From: Burkholderiaceae bacterium
GTDB taxonomy: Bacteria; Pseudomonadota; Gammaproteobacteria; Burkholderiales; Burkholderiaceae_C
Direction of reading: 5' to 3'
Length of the DNA stretch: 61,625 nucleotides
Assembly: GCA_031253955.1 (NCBI GenBank)
Contig: JAIRVJ010000107.1
Coordinates: 1 to 61,625, forward strand
This document shows, in pieces, positions 1 to 7,707 of this stretch (position 1 is the stretch's first letter; each line of letters begins with the position of its first letter). The position numbers and the translations under genes are program-made. The notes under the pieces were generated by a model. That model did no database searches, was not told the origin of the DNA, and saw only the letters and a program-made list of their open reading frames with translations.

Positions 1-30
1 GTTTGCGATGCGCCGCGGCCCCCATCCCCA

Positions 31-55
31 CCTTCCCCCGCAAGCGGGGGAAGGG
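31..55. repeat. CTCTCCCGC-family hairpin (copy 1)
   Basis: Inverted repeat in which CCTTCCCCCGC pairs with GCGGGGGAAGG around a short loop. It is the first of about a dozen similar GC-rich hairpins found between genes throughout the window. The rest of bases 1-129 holds no recognisable gene. Confidence 0.6.
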
Positions 56-129
56 GTAAAACGCCAGCGATTTGTCATTAAGTTAGCGCCTATGCCGCTG
101 CGCGAGAATGACGAAATCAACGCCCAATC

Positions 130-1764
130 TCACTTGCGGCAGCTTGCGTAAATGTCGAGCGCGGGCTGGTACAGGCTGGTTTGCACGCTGAGCAGGCCGA
201 GGGTGGAGTGGAAGTAGTTGTCGTGCGTGAACCGCTCGCCCTGCTTGGCGTTCAGGCAGGCGGGGGCGATGCCGGTTTGAAAGGTGTATTGGGGCGAGAG
301 CCAGGTGATCCAGGCGACGTGTTTTTGCGCGTCGGGCGCGATGCGCCAGGGCAGGCCGTGCAGGTAAATGCCGTTTTCGCCGAGCGATTCGCCGTGGTCG
401 GAGAGGTAGCTCAGAGCGGTGGCCCAATGCTCTTGCCGCTGCCCCAGCCAGTCGATGACGGAGGCCAGAAAGTCGTCGGTATAGACGATGGTGTTGTCGA
501 AGGCGTTGATGAGTTCCTCGCGGCTGCATTGCTGCAGCGCGTTGGTGGCGCATTCGGGCATGAAGCGTTTGAATTGCGGCGGCGCGCGTTTGTAGTAGGC
601 CGGGCCGTGGCTGCCCATCTGGTGCATGAATACCACCACGCCGCGCGCGCGGCGCTCGGGCGGCAGTTGGCCGATGCGCTGCTCCAGGCCGTGCAGCATC
701 ACTTCGTCGTAGCACTCGCCCTGGCTGCACAGGCCGGGCGCTTGCAGTTGGTCGTAGCGCACGGTGGGCACCCGGTCGCACACGCCCTTGCAGCCGCCGG
801 GCTGGTTGTCGATCCACAGCACGGCGTAGCCGGCGTGTTGCAGCACGTCGGCCAAGCCCTCGGTGTCGCTCTCGCGCCGCTCGAAGTCCCGTTTGCCCAA
901 GGGCGAGAACATGCACGGCACGGAGGTGGCGGTATCGGTTCCGCACGACCACACGTTGCGCAGGCTGGCTACGCCTAGCCCGGCCAGCCGGGGCGTGGTG
1001 GGGCGCGGGTAGCCGTTGAGGGCGAAATGGTCGCTGCGCCCGGTTTCGCCCAGCACCAGCACCACCAGCGGCGGCTTGGCGGCGGGCGGCAGCGCGGGCA
1101 GCCGGGCGTCCAGCCCCGCTGGCGCGACCGGGCCGCCGCCGCGCTGGGCCGGCTGCCAAAGGTTGAAGGCCAGCGCGTAAAAGGAATTGAGCGGGTTGAT
1201 GCGGTAGCGCAGCGCGGTGTGGTTGCGCATGACGGAGGCGAAATCCTGAAACGCCAGCAGCACCGCGCCGGCTGCCAGCAGCAAGACCAGCAGCATCAGC
1301 GTCAGATTGCGCAGCAACTGGCGCGGCCAGCTTGGCCAGGCCACGGGCGCGCGCCATACGGCCAGCGCTGGCAGCACGCCCAGCGCGAGTACGGCGAACG
1401 CCATGCGCCATGAGAGCAGGTCGCGCACCTCGCGCGCGTCGGTGTGCAAGACGTTGCGGATCATTGAAGGGTCGATCACCACGCCATAGCTGTGCATGAA
1501 GTACGCGCCGAAAGCGGTGACCAGCAGAAACAGCGTGAGAGCGGGCTTGAGCGTCCAGCGCCAGGCCAGCGGCGCCAGCAGCAGCACGATGCCGCAGTCG
1601 ATGACGAGCGCCAAGGCCAGCGTGAAAATCACGCCGCGCACGTTGGCCAGCTCCGGCAGGCGCGCCAGTTGTTCCCACAGCGGCCAGTTGCCCAGGGTCA
1701 CCATCCACAGGGTTGCCAGCGCGATCAGGTGCCGGGGGGAGCGCGAGTAAGAGAAGAAGGCCAT
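130..1764 (-). CDS. eptA: Phosphoethanolamine--lipid A transferase (EptA type)
   Basis: 544 aa, the normal length for this family. It moves phosphoethanolamine from phosphatidylethanolamine to lipid A on the periplasmic face of the inner membrane, lowering surface charge and sensitivity to cationic peptides. The first ~190 residues carry five hydrophobic segments. The soluble sulfatase-fold domain follows, with VLGETGRSDHFALNGY (metal ligand Glu), the CGTDTATSVPCMFS motif holding the nucleophile Thr, and YLSDHGESLGENGIYLHG near the C-terminus. Paired cysteines (CKGVC, CATNALQQC) fit the disulfides of the periplasmic domain. It stands alone downstream of dnaJ, separated by a mobile-looking repeat, and no two-component regulator is adjacent. 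Confidence in the family is high; the lipid A target is by family. Confidence 0.93.
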   Translation of the reverse strand: MAFFSYSRSPRHLIALATLWMVTLGNWPLWEQLARLPELANVRGVIFTLALALVIDCGIVLLLAPLAWRWTLKPALTLFLLVTAFGAYFMHSYGVVIDPSMIRNVLHTDAREVRDLLSWRMAFAVLALGVLPALAVWRAPVAWPSWPRQLLRNLTLMLLVLLLAAGAVLLAFQDFASVMRNHTALRYRINPLNSFYALAFNLWQPAQRGGGPVAPAGLDARLPALPPAAKPPLVVLVLGETGRSDHFALNGYPRPTTPRLAGLGVASLRNVWSCGTDTATSVPCMFSPLGKRDFERRESDTEGLADVLQHAGYAVLWIDNQPGGCKGVCDRVPTVRYDQLQAPGLCSQGECYDEVMLHGLEQRIGQLPPERRARGVVVFMHQMGSHGPAYYKRAPPQFKRFMPECATNALQQCSREELINAFDNTIVYTDDFLASVIDWLGQRQEHWATALSYLSDHGESLGENGIYLHGLPWRIAPDAQKHVAWITWLSPQYTFQTGIAPACLNAKQGERFTHDNYFHSTLGLLSVQTSLYQPALDIYASCRK

Positions 1765-1802
1765 GATCGAAGTTCGGCGTTTGGCGTTCAGAGCTGGACA
1801 GT

Positions 1803-1893
1803 TGTAGGGGCGAAAAAATTTTCGCCTCTTGCGGTCAAAAGAAACGGGGCTTCGAATGAGGCGTAGCAGGGCGAAAAATTTTTCGCCCCTACA
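1803..1893. repeat. Miniature element TGTAGGGGCGAAAAA, copy 1
   Basis: A 91-bp element starting TGTAGGGGCGAAAA and ending with the inverted copy TTTTCGCCCCTACA. Each end is itself a small palindrome (GGCGAAAAAATTTTCGCC; GGGCGAAAAATTTTTCGCCC). The middle is about 45 bp and non-coding. Copies 2 and 3 lie at 7401-7492 and 21537-21629. It fills most of the spacer between eptA and dnaJ. Confidence 0.8.
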
Positions 1894-1915
1894 AAACGCT
1901 CAACGCCAAACCTTA

Positions 1916-3046
1916 TCACCCGTTGAAAAAACTCCTGATCTTCTCGCCCCAGCTTTCCCCCGGCGCGTGTTTGGCGCCGCCTTGCTGCACCGATTCGTCG
2001 AACTCGCGCAGCAGCTTTTTCTGGTGCTCGGTGAGCTTGACCGGCGTTTCCACGCGCACGTGGCAGTACAGATCGCCCGGGTAGCTGGAGCGCACGCCCT
2101 TGATCCCCTTGCCGCGCAGACGGAACTGCTTGCCGGTCTGCGTGCCTTCGGGAATGTCGATGGCAGCCTTGCCGCCGAGGGTGGGCACTTGCACTTCGCC
2201 GCCCAGCGCGGCGGTGGCAAAGCCCACTGGGGCCATGCAGTGCAGGTCGTCGCCGTCGCGCTCGAAGATATCGTGCTTTTTCACGTGGATTTCGATCAGC
2301 AGATCGCCCGGCGGCCCGCCGCCCGTGCCCGGCTCGCCGTTGCCCGCCGAGCGGATGCGCATGCCGTCGTCAATGCCGGCGGGCACCTTCACTTCCAGCG
2401 TTTTCTGGTGGCGTACCCGCCCCTGGCCTTGGCAGGCGGTGCAAGGTTCCTTGATGAGCTTGCCGCTGCCGTGGCAGTGCGGGCAGGTTTGCTGCACGCT
2501 GAAAAAACCCTGCCGCATCTGCACCACGCCCTGGCCGCGGCAGGTGGCGCAGACGGTGGCGCTGGTGCCCGGCCTGGCGCCGCTGCCGTGGCAGGTGGCG
2601 CACTCGTTCCAGCCGGGGATGCGGATTTGCGCGTCCTTACCGGCGGCGGCTTCTTCGAGCGTGATTTCCATCGCGTAGCTGAGATCGGCGCCGCGGTACA
2701 TCTGGCGCCCGCCGCGCGCGCCGCCGCCGCCACGGGCGCCGAAGATGTCGCCGAAGATGTCGCCGAAGGCTTCGGCAAAGCCGCCAAAGCCTTCCGCCCC
2801 CGGCCCGCCGCGCATGTTGGGATCAACCCCGGCATGGCCGTACTGGTCGTAGGCGGCTTTTTTCTGGCTGTCGGTCAGGACTTCATAGGCTTCCTTGGCT
2901 TCCTTGAACTTCTCCTCGGCGGCCTTGTCGCCCGGATTGCGGTCCGGGTGATACTTCATCGCCAGTTTGCGGAAGGCTTTTTTGATCTCGTCATCGGGGG
3001 CGTTGCGGGCGACGCCAAGAACTTCGTAGTAGTCGCGTTTGGGCAT
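1916..3046 (-). CDS. dnaJ: Chaperone protein DnaJ (Hsp40)
   Basis: 376 aa, full length. Co-chaperone that delivers unfolded substrates to DnaK and stimulates its ATPase. The J domain (about residues 4-70) contains the essential HPD in [11 protein letters not shown] Gly/Phe-rich linker (about 70-120) follows, then the zinc domain with four CxxCxGxG repeats ([32 protein letters not shown]), then the C-terminal substrate-binding domains. It is last in the minus-strand heat-shock cluster, but unlike the usual arrangement it is separated from dnaK by a Fic gene and repeat DNA (about 1 kb), so it may need its own promoter. No clear sigma-32 site was seen directly upstream. Confidence 0.98.
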   Translation of the reverse strand: MPKRDYYEVLGVARNAPDDEIKKAFRKLAMKYHPDRNPGDKAAEEKFKEAKEAYEVLTDSQKKAAYDQYGHAGVDPNMRGGPGAEGFGGFAEAFGDIFGDIFGARGGGGARGGRQMYRGADLSYAMEITLEEAAAGKDAQIRIPGWNECATCHGSGARPGTSATVCATCRGQGVVQMRQGFFSVQQTCPHCHGSGKLIKEPCTACQGQGRVRHQKTLEVKVPAGIDDGMRIRSAGNGEPGTGGGPPGDLLIEIHVKKHDIFERDGDDLHCMAPVGFATAALGGEVQVPTLGGKAAIDIPEGTQTGKQFRLRGKGIKGVRSSYPGDLYCHVRVETPVKLTEHQKKLLREFDESVQQGGAKHAPGESWGEKIRSFFNG

Positions 3047-3057
3047 GGGGTTGTTTG

Positions 3058-3141
3058 GGGTTTGGCGTTAAGCGTTCAGCGTTGGGCGTTGCTTCTGAAC
3101 AAGAAATTTTCACGCTCAACGCCAAACGCTCAACGCTCAAC
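3058..3141. repeat. GCGTTTGGCGTTGAGCGTT inverted repeat
   Basis: Two arms of alternating GCGTT/GGCGTT words, one as TTTGGCGTTAAGCGTTCAGC at the left and its approximate reverse complement (AACGCCAAACGCTCAACGC) at the right, flank about 20 bp of AT-richer DNA. The right arm runs into the end of the Fic gene, including its stop region. Shorter pieces of the same wording occur at 1781-1797, 1896-1913, 4035-4051, 43272-43292 and 43436-43454. Confidence 0.6.
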
Positions 3142-3870
3142 TAGTTTGAGGTACAGATCGAGAGAACGCCCGGTCGCGCCTGCCACCAGTTGGGTGATGG
3201 GAACGTAGTCCTGGGCCGTGGCGGCGGCGTCCAGCGCCTGGTAATAGTCTTGCCGCTCCTGCTGCCCGATGATGGCTGGCGGCCAGCCGAGCTTCATCAG
3301 TTCGAGGTTGAGCAGCAGCCGGCCCGTGCGTCCGTTGCCGTCCGTGAAGGGGTGGACCTGCTCGAAGCGCGCGTGCATCGCGGCTTCCCGCGCGATGGGG
3401 TGCATGGCCCGCGCGTCATCGCTGCCGCGCCAGTCCAGAAGGGCCAGGATTTCATCGCGCACCCGCGAAAAATGAGGCGGCCTCGTGCTCGCGCCCGTGA
3501 TGATCACGTTTTGCTGGCGATAGCGCCCCGCTTGCGGCTGGTCGATGGCTTTCAGAATCAGGCCGTGCAGTTCAAGGATCGTTTGTTCGGAGAGCTGCTC
3601 TTGCTGGCTTACCAGATGTTCGACGCGATGAATGGCATCGCGGTGGTTGATCGCTTCCAGGTGTTCCCTGAGCGTTTTGCCGCCGACCGTGATGCCTTCC
3701 AGAACGACTTGCGTTTCCCGCAGGGTCAGGGTGTTGCCTTCGATGGCGTTGGAGTGGTACGTCCATTCGAGCGCCAGGTGATCGCGCAAGGATGCAAGCG
3801 TGTGCCCCGGCAGCGGGCGGGCCGCATCGAGCCTGGCTTTGAGCCTGTCGAGTTCATCGAGAAGCGTCAT
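3130..3870 (-). CDS. Fic/DOC-family protein between dnaK and dnaJ
   Basis: 246 aa single-domain Fic protein. Fic enzymes usually transfer AMP from ATP to a hydroxyl side chain of a target protein. The active-site loop HPFTDGNGRTGR (residues 173-184) is complete, including the catalytic His, the Asp and the Asn/Gly/Arg phosphate-binding residues. The flap sequence TGASTRPPHF (about 125-134) lies upstream. Near the N-terminus S40-N-A-I-E44-G-N matches the inhibitory (S/T)xxxE(G/N) motif of self-inhibited class II Fic proteins, so no separate antitoxin is expected and none is seen. The gene shares the strand of dnaK and dnaJ and sits exactly between them, with repeats on both sides, which suggests a later insertion. 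Its target is unknown; DnaK is a suggestion from context only. Confidence 0.9.
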   Translation of the reverse strand: MTLLDELDRLKARLDAARPLPGHTLASLRDHLALEWTYHSNAIEGNTLTLRETQVVLEGITVGGKTLREHLEAINHRDAIHRVEHLVSQQEQLSEQTILELHGLILKAIDQPQAGRYRQQNVIITGASTRPPHFSRVRDEILALLDWRGSDDARAMHPIAREAAMHARFEQVHPFTDGNGRTGRLLLNLELMKLGWPPAIIGQQERQDYYQALDAAATAQDYVPITQLVAGATGRSLDLYLKLVER

Positions 3871-3925
3871 GGTTTGTTTGGCGCTGGGCGTGGTTTTTTT
3901 GGAACTGCGTATTTGACTTTTCCAT

Positions 3926-3964
3926 CGTCATTCCCGCGAAGTTCCCGCCTGCGCGGGAATGACG
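3926..3964. repeat. CGTCATTCCCGCG hairpin
   Basis: A 13-bp perfect inverted repeat, CGTCATTCCCGCG and CGCGGGAATGACG, with a 13-nt loop, in the spacer between dnaK and the Fic gene. It belongs to the family also seen at 8679-9024, 20247-20329 and 23503-23575. Confidence 0.75.
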
Positions 3965-4007
3965 GAAAAACGAATGCAGGGAAGTTAAGTAGGTAATTCC
4001 CTTTTTT

Positions 4008-4033
4008 CCCTCTCCCGCAAGCGGAAGAGGGAG
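4008..4033. repeat. CTCTCCCGC-family hairpin
   Basis: CCCTCTCCCGC followed by its imperfect inverted copy GCGGAAGAGGGAG, 14 bp past the dnaK stop codon on the minus strand. It may act as a 3' end structure for dnaK mRNA, but no T-run follows it. Confidence 0.55.
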
Positions 4034-4047
4034 AAAACGCCAAACGG

Positions 4048-5997
4048 TCAACTTTCTTTCTTGACTTCCTTGACCTCGGCATCCACCACGTTGTCGTCGC
4101 TGGCCGCGCTGGACGATGCCTGCGCGCCCGCGCCTGGGGCCGCGCCCGCGCCCGCGGTTTGCTGGGCTTGCGCTTGCGCGTCGGCATACACCTTTTCGCC
4201 CAGTTTCTGGCTGGCGCTGCCCAGCGCGCTGGTCTTGGCTTCGATGGCGGCCTTGTCCTCGCCCTTGAGTGCTCCTTCCAGATCCTTGATGGCGGCTTCG
4301 ATCTTGTCTTTCTCGCCGGCGTCGAGCTTGCCGCCGTGCTCGCCCAGCGTCTTGCGCACGCTGTGCACCAGGGCATCGCCCTGGTTGCGCGCCTGCACCA
4401 GCTCAAACTTCTTGTGGTCTTCGGCGGCGTTGAGTTCGGCGTCCTTGACCATCTGCTGGATTTCGGATTCGGACAGGCCGGAGTTGGCCTTGATGGTGAT
4501 CTTGTTTTCCTTGCCGGTGCCCTTGTCCTTGGCGCTCACATGCAGGATGCCGTTGGCATCGATGTCGAAGGTCACTTCGATCTGCGGCATGCCGCGCGGG
4601 GCGGGCGCGATGCCTTCCAGATTGAATTCGCCCAGCAGCTTGTTGCCACCGGCCATCTCGCGCTCGCCCTGATAGACCTTGATGGTCACAGCCGGCTGGT
4701 TGTCGTCGGCGGTGGAGAAGGTCTGCGCGAACTTGGTCGGGATGGTGGTGTTCTTGGTGATCATCTTGGTCATCACGCCGCCCAGGGTTTCGATGCCCAG
4801 AGAAAGCGGCGTCACGTCCAGCAGCAGCACGTCTTTGCGCTCGCCGCTCAAGACCTGGCCCTGAATGGCCGCGCCGACGGCCACCGCCTCGTCGGGGTTC
4901 ACGTCCTTGCGCGGCTCCTTGCCGAAGAACTCCTTGACCTTGTCCTGCACCTTGGGCATGCGCGTCATGCCGCCGACCAGGATCACGTCGTTGATGTCGC
5001 TGGCGGACACGCCCGCGTCCTTGATCGCCGTGCGGCATGGCGCGATGGTGCGCTCAATCAGCTCTTCCACCAGGCTTTCCAGCTTGGCGCGGGTGAGCTT
5101 GATGTTCAGGTGCCGGGGGCCGCTGGCGTCGGCAGTGATGTAGGGCAGGTTGATGTCGGTGGCGGCGGACGAGGACAGCTCGATCTTGGCTTTCTCTGCG
5201 GCCTCTTTCAGGCGTTGCAGCGCCAGCACGTCCTTGGCCAGATCGACGCCTTGTTCTTTCTTGAACTCGCCGATGATGTAGTCGATGATGCGCTGGTCGA
5301 AGTCTTCGCCGCCCAGAAAAGTATCGCCGTTGGTGGAGAGCACCTCGAACTGCTTTTCGCCATCGACGTCGGCGATTTCGATGATGGAAATGTCGAACGT
5401 GCCGCCGCCCAGGTCATACACGGCGATCTTGCGGTCGCCCTTGGCTTGCTTGTCCAGCCCGAAGGCCAGCGCCGCCGCCGTCGGCTCGTTGATGATGCGC
5501 TTGACATCCAGCCCGGCGATGCGGCCCGCGTCCTTGGTGGCCTGGCGCTGGCTGTCGTTGAAGTAGGCGGGCACGGTAATCACCGCCTCTGTTACCGGCT
5601 CGCCCAGGTAATCCTCGGCGGTTTTCTTCATCTTGCGCAGCACCTCGGCGCTGACCTGCGGGGGCGCGATTTTTTTGCCGCGCACGTCCACCCAGGCGTC
5701 GCCGTTATCGGCTTTGGCGATGGAAAAAGGCATCAGGTTGATGTCTTTTTGCACTTCTTTTTCGTCGAACTTGCGGCCGATCAGGCGCTTGATGGCGTAC
5801 AGCGTGTTCTTCGGATTGGTGACAGCCTGGCGCTTGGCCGAAGCGCCCACCAGCACCTCGCCGTCTTCCTGATACGCGACGATGGAAGGCGTGGTGCGCG
5901 CGCCCTCGGCGTTTTCAATGACCCTGGTGGCGTTGCCTTCCATGATGGCCACGCAACTGTTGGTCGTGCCCAGGTCGATGCCGATGATTTTTCCCAT
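4048..5997 (-). CDS. dnaK: Chaperone protein DnaK (Hsp70)
   Basis: 649 aa, full-length Hsp70. The ATPase domain (about residues 1-385) starts [19 protein letters not shown] and contains the phosphate-binding [14 protein letters not shown] loop and [13 protein letters not shown]. The conserved linker with [15 protein letters not shown] leads to the substrate-binding domain and a helical lid. The tail is Ala/Gln/Gly-rich and ends in an acidic EVKEVKKES instead of the more common EEVKDDK-type end. It lies 70 bp downstream of grpE on the same strand, so the two probably share the transcript from the promoter before grpE. It folds newly made and heat-damaged proteins with DnaJ and GrpE. Confidence 0.99.
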   Translation of the reverse strand: MGKIIGIDLGTTNSCVAIMEGNATRVIENAEGARTTPSIVAYQEDGEVLVGASAKRQAVTNPKNTLYAIKRLIGRKFDEKEVQKDINLMPFSIAKADNGDAWVDVRGKKIAPPQVSAEVLRKMKKTAEDYLGEPVTEAVITVPAYFNDSQRQATKDAGRIAGLDVKRIINEPTAAALAFGLDKQAKGDRKIAVYDLGGGTFDISIIEIADVDGEKQFEVLSTNGDTFLGGEDFDQRIIDYIIGEFKKEQGVDLAKDVLALQRLKEAAEKAKIELSSSAATDINLPYITADASGPRHLNIKLTRAKLESLVEELIERTIAPCRTAIKDAGVSASDINDVILVGGMTRMPKVQDKVKEFFGKEPRKDVNPDEAVAVGAAIQGQVLSGERKDVLLLDVTPLSLGIETLGGVMTKMITKNTTIPTKFAQTFSTADDNQPAVTIKVYQGEREMAGGNKLLGEFNLEGIAPAPRGMPQIEVTFDIDANGILHVSAKDKGTGKENKITIKANSGLSESEIQQMVKDAELNAAEDHKKFELVQARNQGDALVHSVRKTLGEHGGKLDAGEKDKIEAAIKDLEGALKGEDKAAIEAKTSALGSASQKLGEKVYADAQAQAQQTAGAGAAPGAGAQASSSAASDDNVVDAEVKEVKKES

Positions 5998-6067
5998 GAT
6001 GTTTTCCTTGCAATCTGAAATTCAGTGCCGTGAAGCTGCGGGCCGGCGGGCGGCTTTTCAAGTTTTA

Positions 6068-6640
6068 TTACTGTGGCGGCGCTGCCGCTACCGTGACCAG
6101 GGCAGGGCGCAGCACGCGCTCGGCGATGGTGTAGCCCTTTTGCAGCACGCCGGCCACCGTGCCCGCCTCCTGCTCGCTGGGCACCACGCTGATGGCCTGC
6201 TGCACCGACGGATCGAACCTGGCCCCCGGCTCCGGGTTGATCTGAACGACCTTGTTGCGCTCCAGCGCGGCCAGCAACTGGCGCAGCGTGGCCTCGGTGC
6301 CCGTGCGCAGTTGCCCGGCGCTGGCGCTGTCGGCTTGCAGCCCCGCTTCCAGGCTGTCGATGACCGGCAGCAGGCTTTCGGCGAAGGCTTCGAGGGCGAA
6401 CTTGCGGCTCTTGGCAATTTCTTCTTCCGCGCGGCGGCGGCTGTTCTGCGCCTCGGCCTGCGCGCGCAGCGCCTGATCGGCCAGCAGGGCTACCTGGGCT
6501 TGCAGCGCCTGAATTTCGGAGGCGCAAGGCTGCTGCGCAAGCTCCGGCGCGGCGGCCTCGGCTTGACTGGCGGCTCGCGGCTCGTTTGCAGACGGCTCGG
6601 CGGCGTGCGCCGGGTGGGGGCGGTGATGATGCTGGGACAT
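6068..6640 (-). CDS. grpE: Nucleotide exchange factor GrpE
   Basis: 190 aa with the start at [10 protein letters not shown] (6640). A longer in-frame start at 6703 would add 21 residues translated from the terminator-like hairpin and promoter region, so it was rejected; an AAGG lies just before the chosen ATG. A low-complexity Ala/Glu/Pro N-terminus leads into a long coiled coil (about residues 40-90, rich in Gln, Ala and Glu). The conserved core follows, including LPVIDSLE and the C-terminal beta-domain with [20 protein letters not shown] and [20 protein letters not shown]. It releases ADP from DnaK. First gene of grpE-dnaK, behind a possible sigma-32 promoter. Confidence 0.96.
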   Translation of the reverse strand: MSQHHHRPHPAHAAEPSANEPRAASQAEAAAPELAQQPCASEIQALQAQVALLADQALRAQAEAQNSRRRAEEEIAKSRKFALEAFAESLLPVIDSLEAGLQADSASAGQLRTGTEATLRQLLAALERNKVVQINPEPGARFDPSVQQAISVVPSEQEAGTVAGVLQKGYTIAERVLRPALVTVAAAPPQ

Positions 6641-6654
6641 GCCTTGAAACAAGG

Positions 6655-6692
6655 GAAAGAAAAAACAACCGCCAGCATATGGATGCTGGCGG
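6655..6692 (-). terminator. Hairpin plus T-run upstream of grpE
   Basis: On the minus strand a 10-bp perfect stem (CCGCCAGCAT / ATGCTGGCGG, loop 6679-6682) is followed by TTGTTTTTTC, the form of a factor-independent terminator. It lies 28 bp before the grpE start and overlaps the possible sigma-32 -10 box. It could stop read-through from the regulator gene upstream, or fold in the grpE leader. Confidence 0.6.
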
Positions 6693-6704
6693 CGGGTTTT
6701 CAAG
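6677..6704 (-). promoter_or_regulatory. Candidate sigma-32 promoter of grpE-dnaK
   Basis: On the minus strand CTTGAAA (6698-6704) is followed after 13 bp by ATCCATAT (6677-6684), matching six of eight bases of the heat-shock -10 CCCCATNT. Spacing is identical to the much better match before htpG (49401-49428). Transcription would begin about 30 nt before the grpE ATG. Confidence 0.55.
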
Positions 6705-6756
6705 GCGGGTTCTTGTCTTTCGTCATTGCCGCGCAGGCGGCAATCCAGCCGGGACG

Positions 6757-6777
6757 AAAAAGCCGCCGCGAGGCGGC
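6757..6777 (-). terminator. Terminator of the HxlR-type regulator gene
   Basis: On the minus strand GCCGCC-TCGC-GGCGGC is followed directly by TTTTT, 13 bp after the regulator's stop codon. This is a compact factor-independent terminator. Confidence 0.75.
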
Positions 6778-6790
6778 CGTGGAAAGGCGC

Positions 6791-7096
6791 TTACTTTCTC
6801 TTGGTCAGGGCAGCCACCCATTTGGCGGCGAAAGCTTGCAGGTCGGACAGGCGCTTGACCAGATCGGCCCCGAACGGAGTCAGGCTGTAGCCGTCCGAAT
6901 CGTGCGCAATCAACTCCGTCGCGCGCAGCTCTTTCAGACGAGTGTTGAGCGTATTGGGGGTGATCCCGCCCACGCTGTCTTGCAGCAGGCGGAAGGTTTG
7001 CGCATGGCCATCGCGCAAAGCCCACAGCACACGGATGGCGTAGCGTGCTTCGAGTAAAGCCAGCAATTGGCTGGTGGTGTTTTCTTTAGAACTCAT
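6791..7096 (-). CDS. HxlR-type winged-helix transcriptional regulator
   Basis: 101 aa starting at MSSKENTTSQ. This ATG has an AGGAG ribosome site at proper distance, so the longer in-frame start at 7138 was not used. The sequence reads as a small winged helix: YAIRVLWALRDG (helix 1), RLLQDSVGGITPNTLNTRLKEL (helix-turn-helix with recognition helix), and IAHDSDGYSLTPFGADLVKRL (wing and the LTxxG pattern of the HxlR family). It lacks the N-terminal Cys used by redox-sensing members, so its signal cannot be told. It stands alone with its own terminator, upstream of grpE on the same strand; no target gene is evident nearby. Confidence 0.8.
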   Translation of the reverse strand: MSSKENTTSQLLALLEARYAIRVLWALRDGHAQTFRLLQDSVGGITPNTLNTRLKELRATELIAHDSDGYSLTPFGADLVKRLSDLQAFAAKWVAALTKRK

Positions 7097-7400
7097 TGCG
7101 GAGATCTCCTGGAGTTTGCCTGGGGTCGCAAGCGGCACCTAACGGGCCGCTCTTGCTATGCCAATTATAGCTCAAAATTGTCCGCCGCTACACGTTTCAT
7201 AGCTTGCCCAGCAGCGCGAGCGTGGGTTTGACGCTACAAAATCGTGATTTGCCGCGAAAAACACGGGCGCGGCGCAGGTTTTCCCTGCGGAAATGCTGTG
7301 ACGGTGTGTGTGACAACAGCCGGTCACAAAGTTTCTGGAACCATCATGGCGATTGCATCTAAATTGCTTAAGAATCAACGAGTTGGCGATGGAGCACGGA

Positions 7401-7492
7401 TGTAGGGGCGAAAGATTTTTCGCCCTTGCGTTCAAAAAAGCCACAGCGCTGGCAAGGAGACGCCGCAGGGCGAAAGATTTTTCGCCCCTACG
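7401..7492. repeat. Miniature element TGTAGGGGCGAAAGA, copy 2
   Basis: A 92-bp element with ends TGTAGGGGCGAAAGATTTTT and the inverse ending CGCCCCTACG. Each end contains the sub-palindrome GGGCGAAAGATTTTTCGCCC, and the ~45-bp centre is unlike copies 1 and 3 apart from a GCAGGGCG boundary shared with copy 1. Confidence 0.8.
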
Positions 7493-7592
7493 AAGGCGCA
7501 GGTGTCATCTGTCGCGTCGAAATCCAACGGGTTGATCTGAATGGAATTCAGATGCGATTGCCCTGTTGGAACCAGCATGTCGCTACAAATCA

Positions 7593-7675
7593 GATAGCTA
7601 CATGCCAAAATTTTATATGTATTTTAGATATTAAATAACTATTAGATACATATAAAATATAGGTATCGAGCTATC
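7593..7675. repeat. AT-rich GATAGCT palindrome, copy 1
   Basis: An 83-bp palindromic element running from GATAGCT to AGCTATC. The inner arms TTTTATATGTAT and ATACATATAAAA can pair, giving a long hairpin. It is strikingly AT-rich against the surrounding GC-rich DNA. It starts 32 bp past the rluB stop codon on the minus strand. Six related elements follow in the window. Confidence 0.8.
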
Positions 7676-7707
7676 AATTTTTAACATCAAAGGAAAACTG
7701 CGGTTTT

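Larger units (their letters stand above)
7097..7707. other. Gene-free spacer between the regulator and rluB
   Basis: 611 bp without a credible gene. It holds the ribosome site of the HxlR regulator, a stretch with TAGCTTGCCCAGC wording that resembles a worn GATAGCT repeat (about 7160-7215), one miniature element (7401-7492) and one AT-rich palindrome (7593-7675). Nothing else was recognised. Confidence 0.7.

Noticed and set aside
3130-3870. Fic gene as half of a Fic/antitoxin (FicT-FicA or Doc-Phd) pair
   Set aside because: No small partner gene lies on either side, and the inhibitory motif is inside the Fic protein itself.
7172-7444. 90-codon frame on the minus strand before the HxlR gene
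   Set aside because: It runs through the miniature element (KNLSPL is its translation), lacks a ribosome site and resembles no family.
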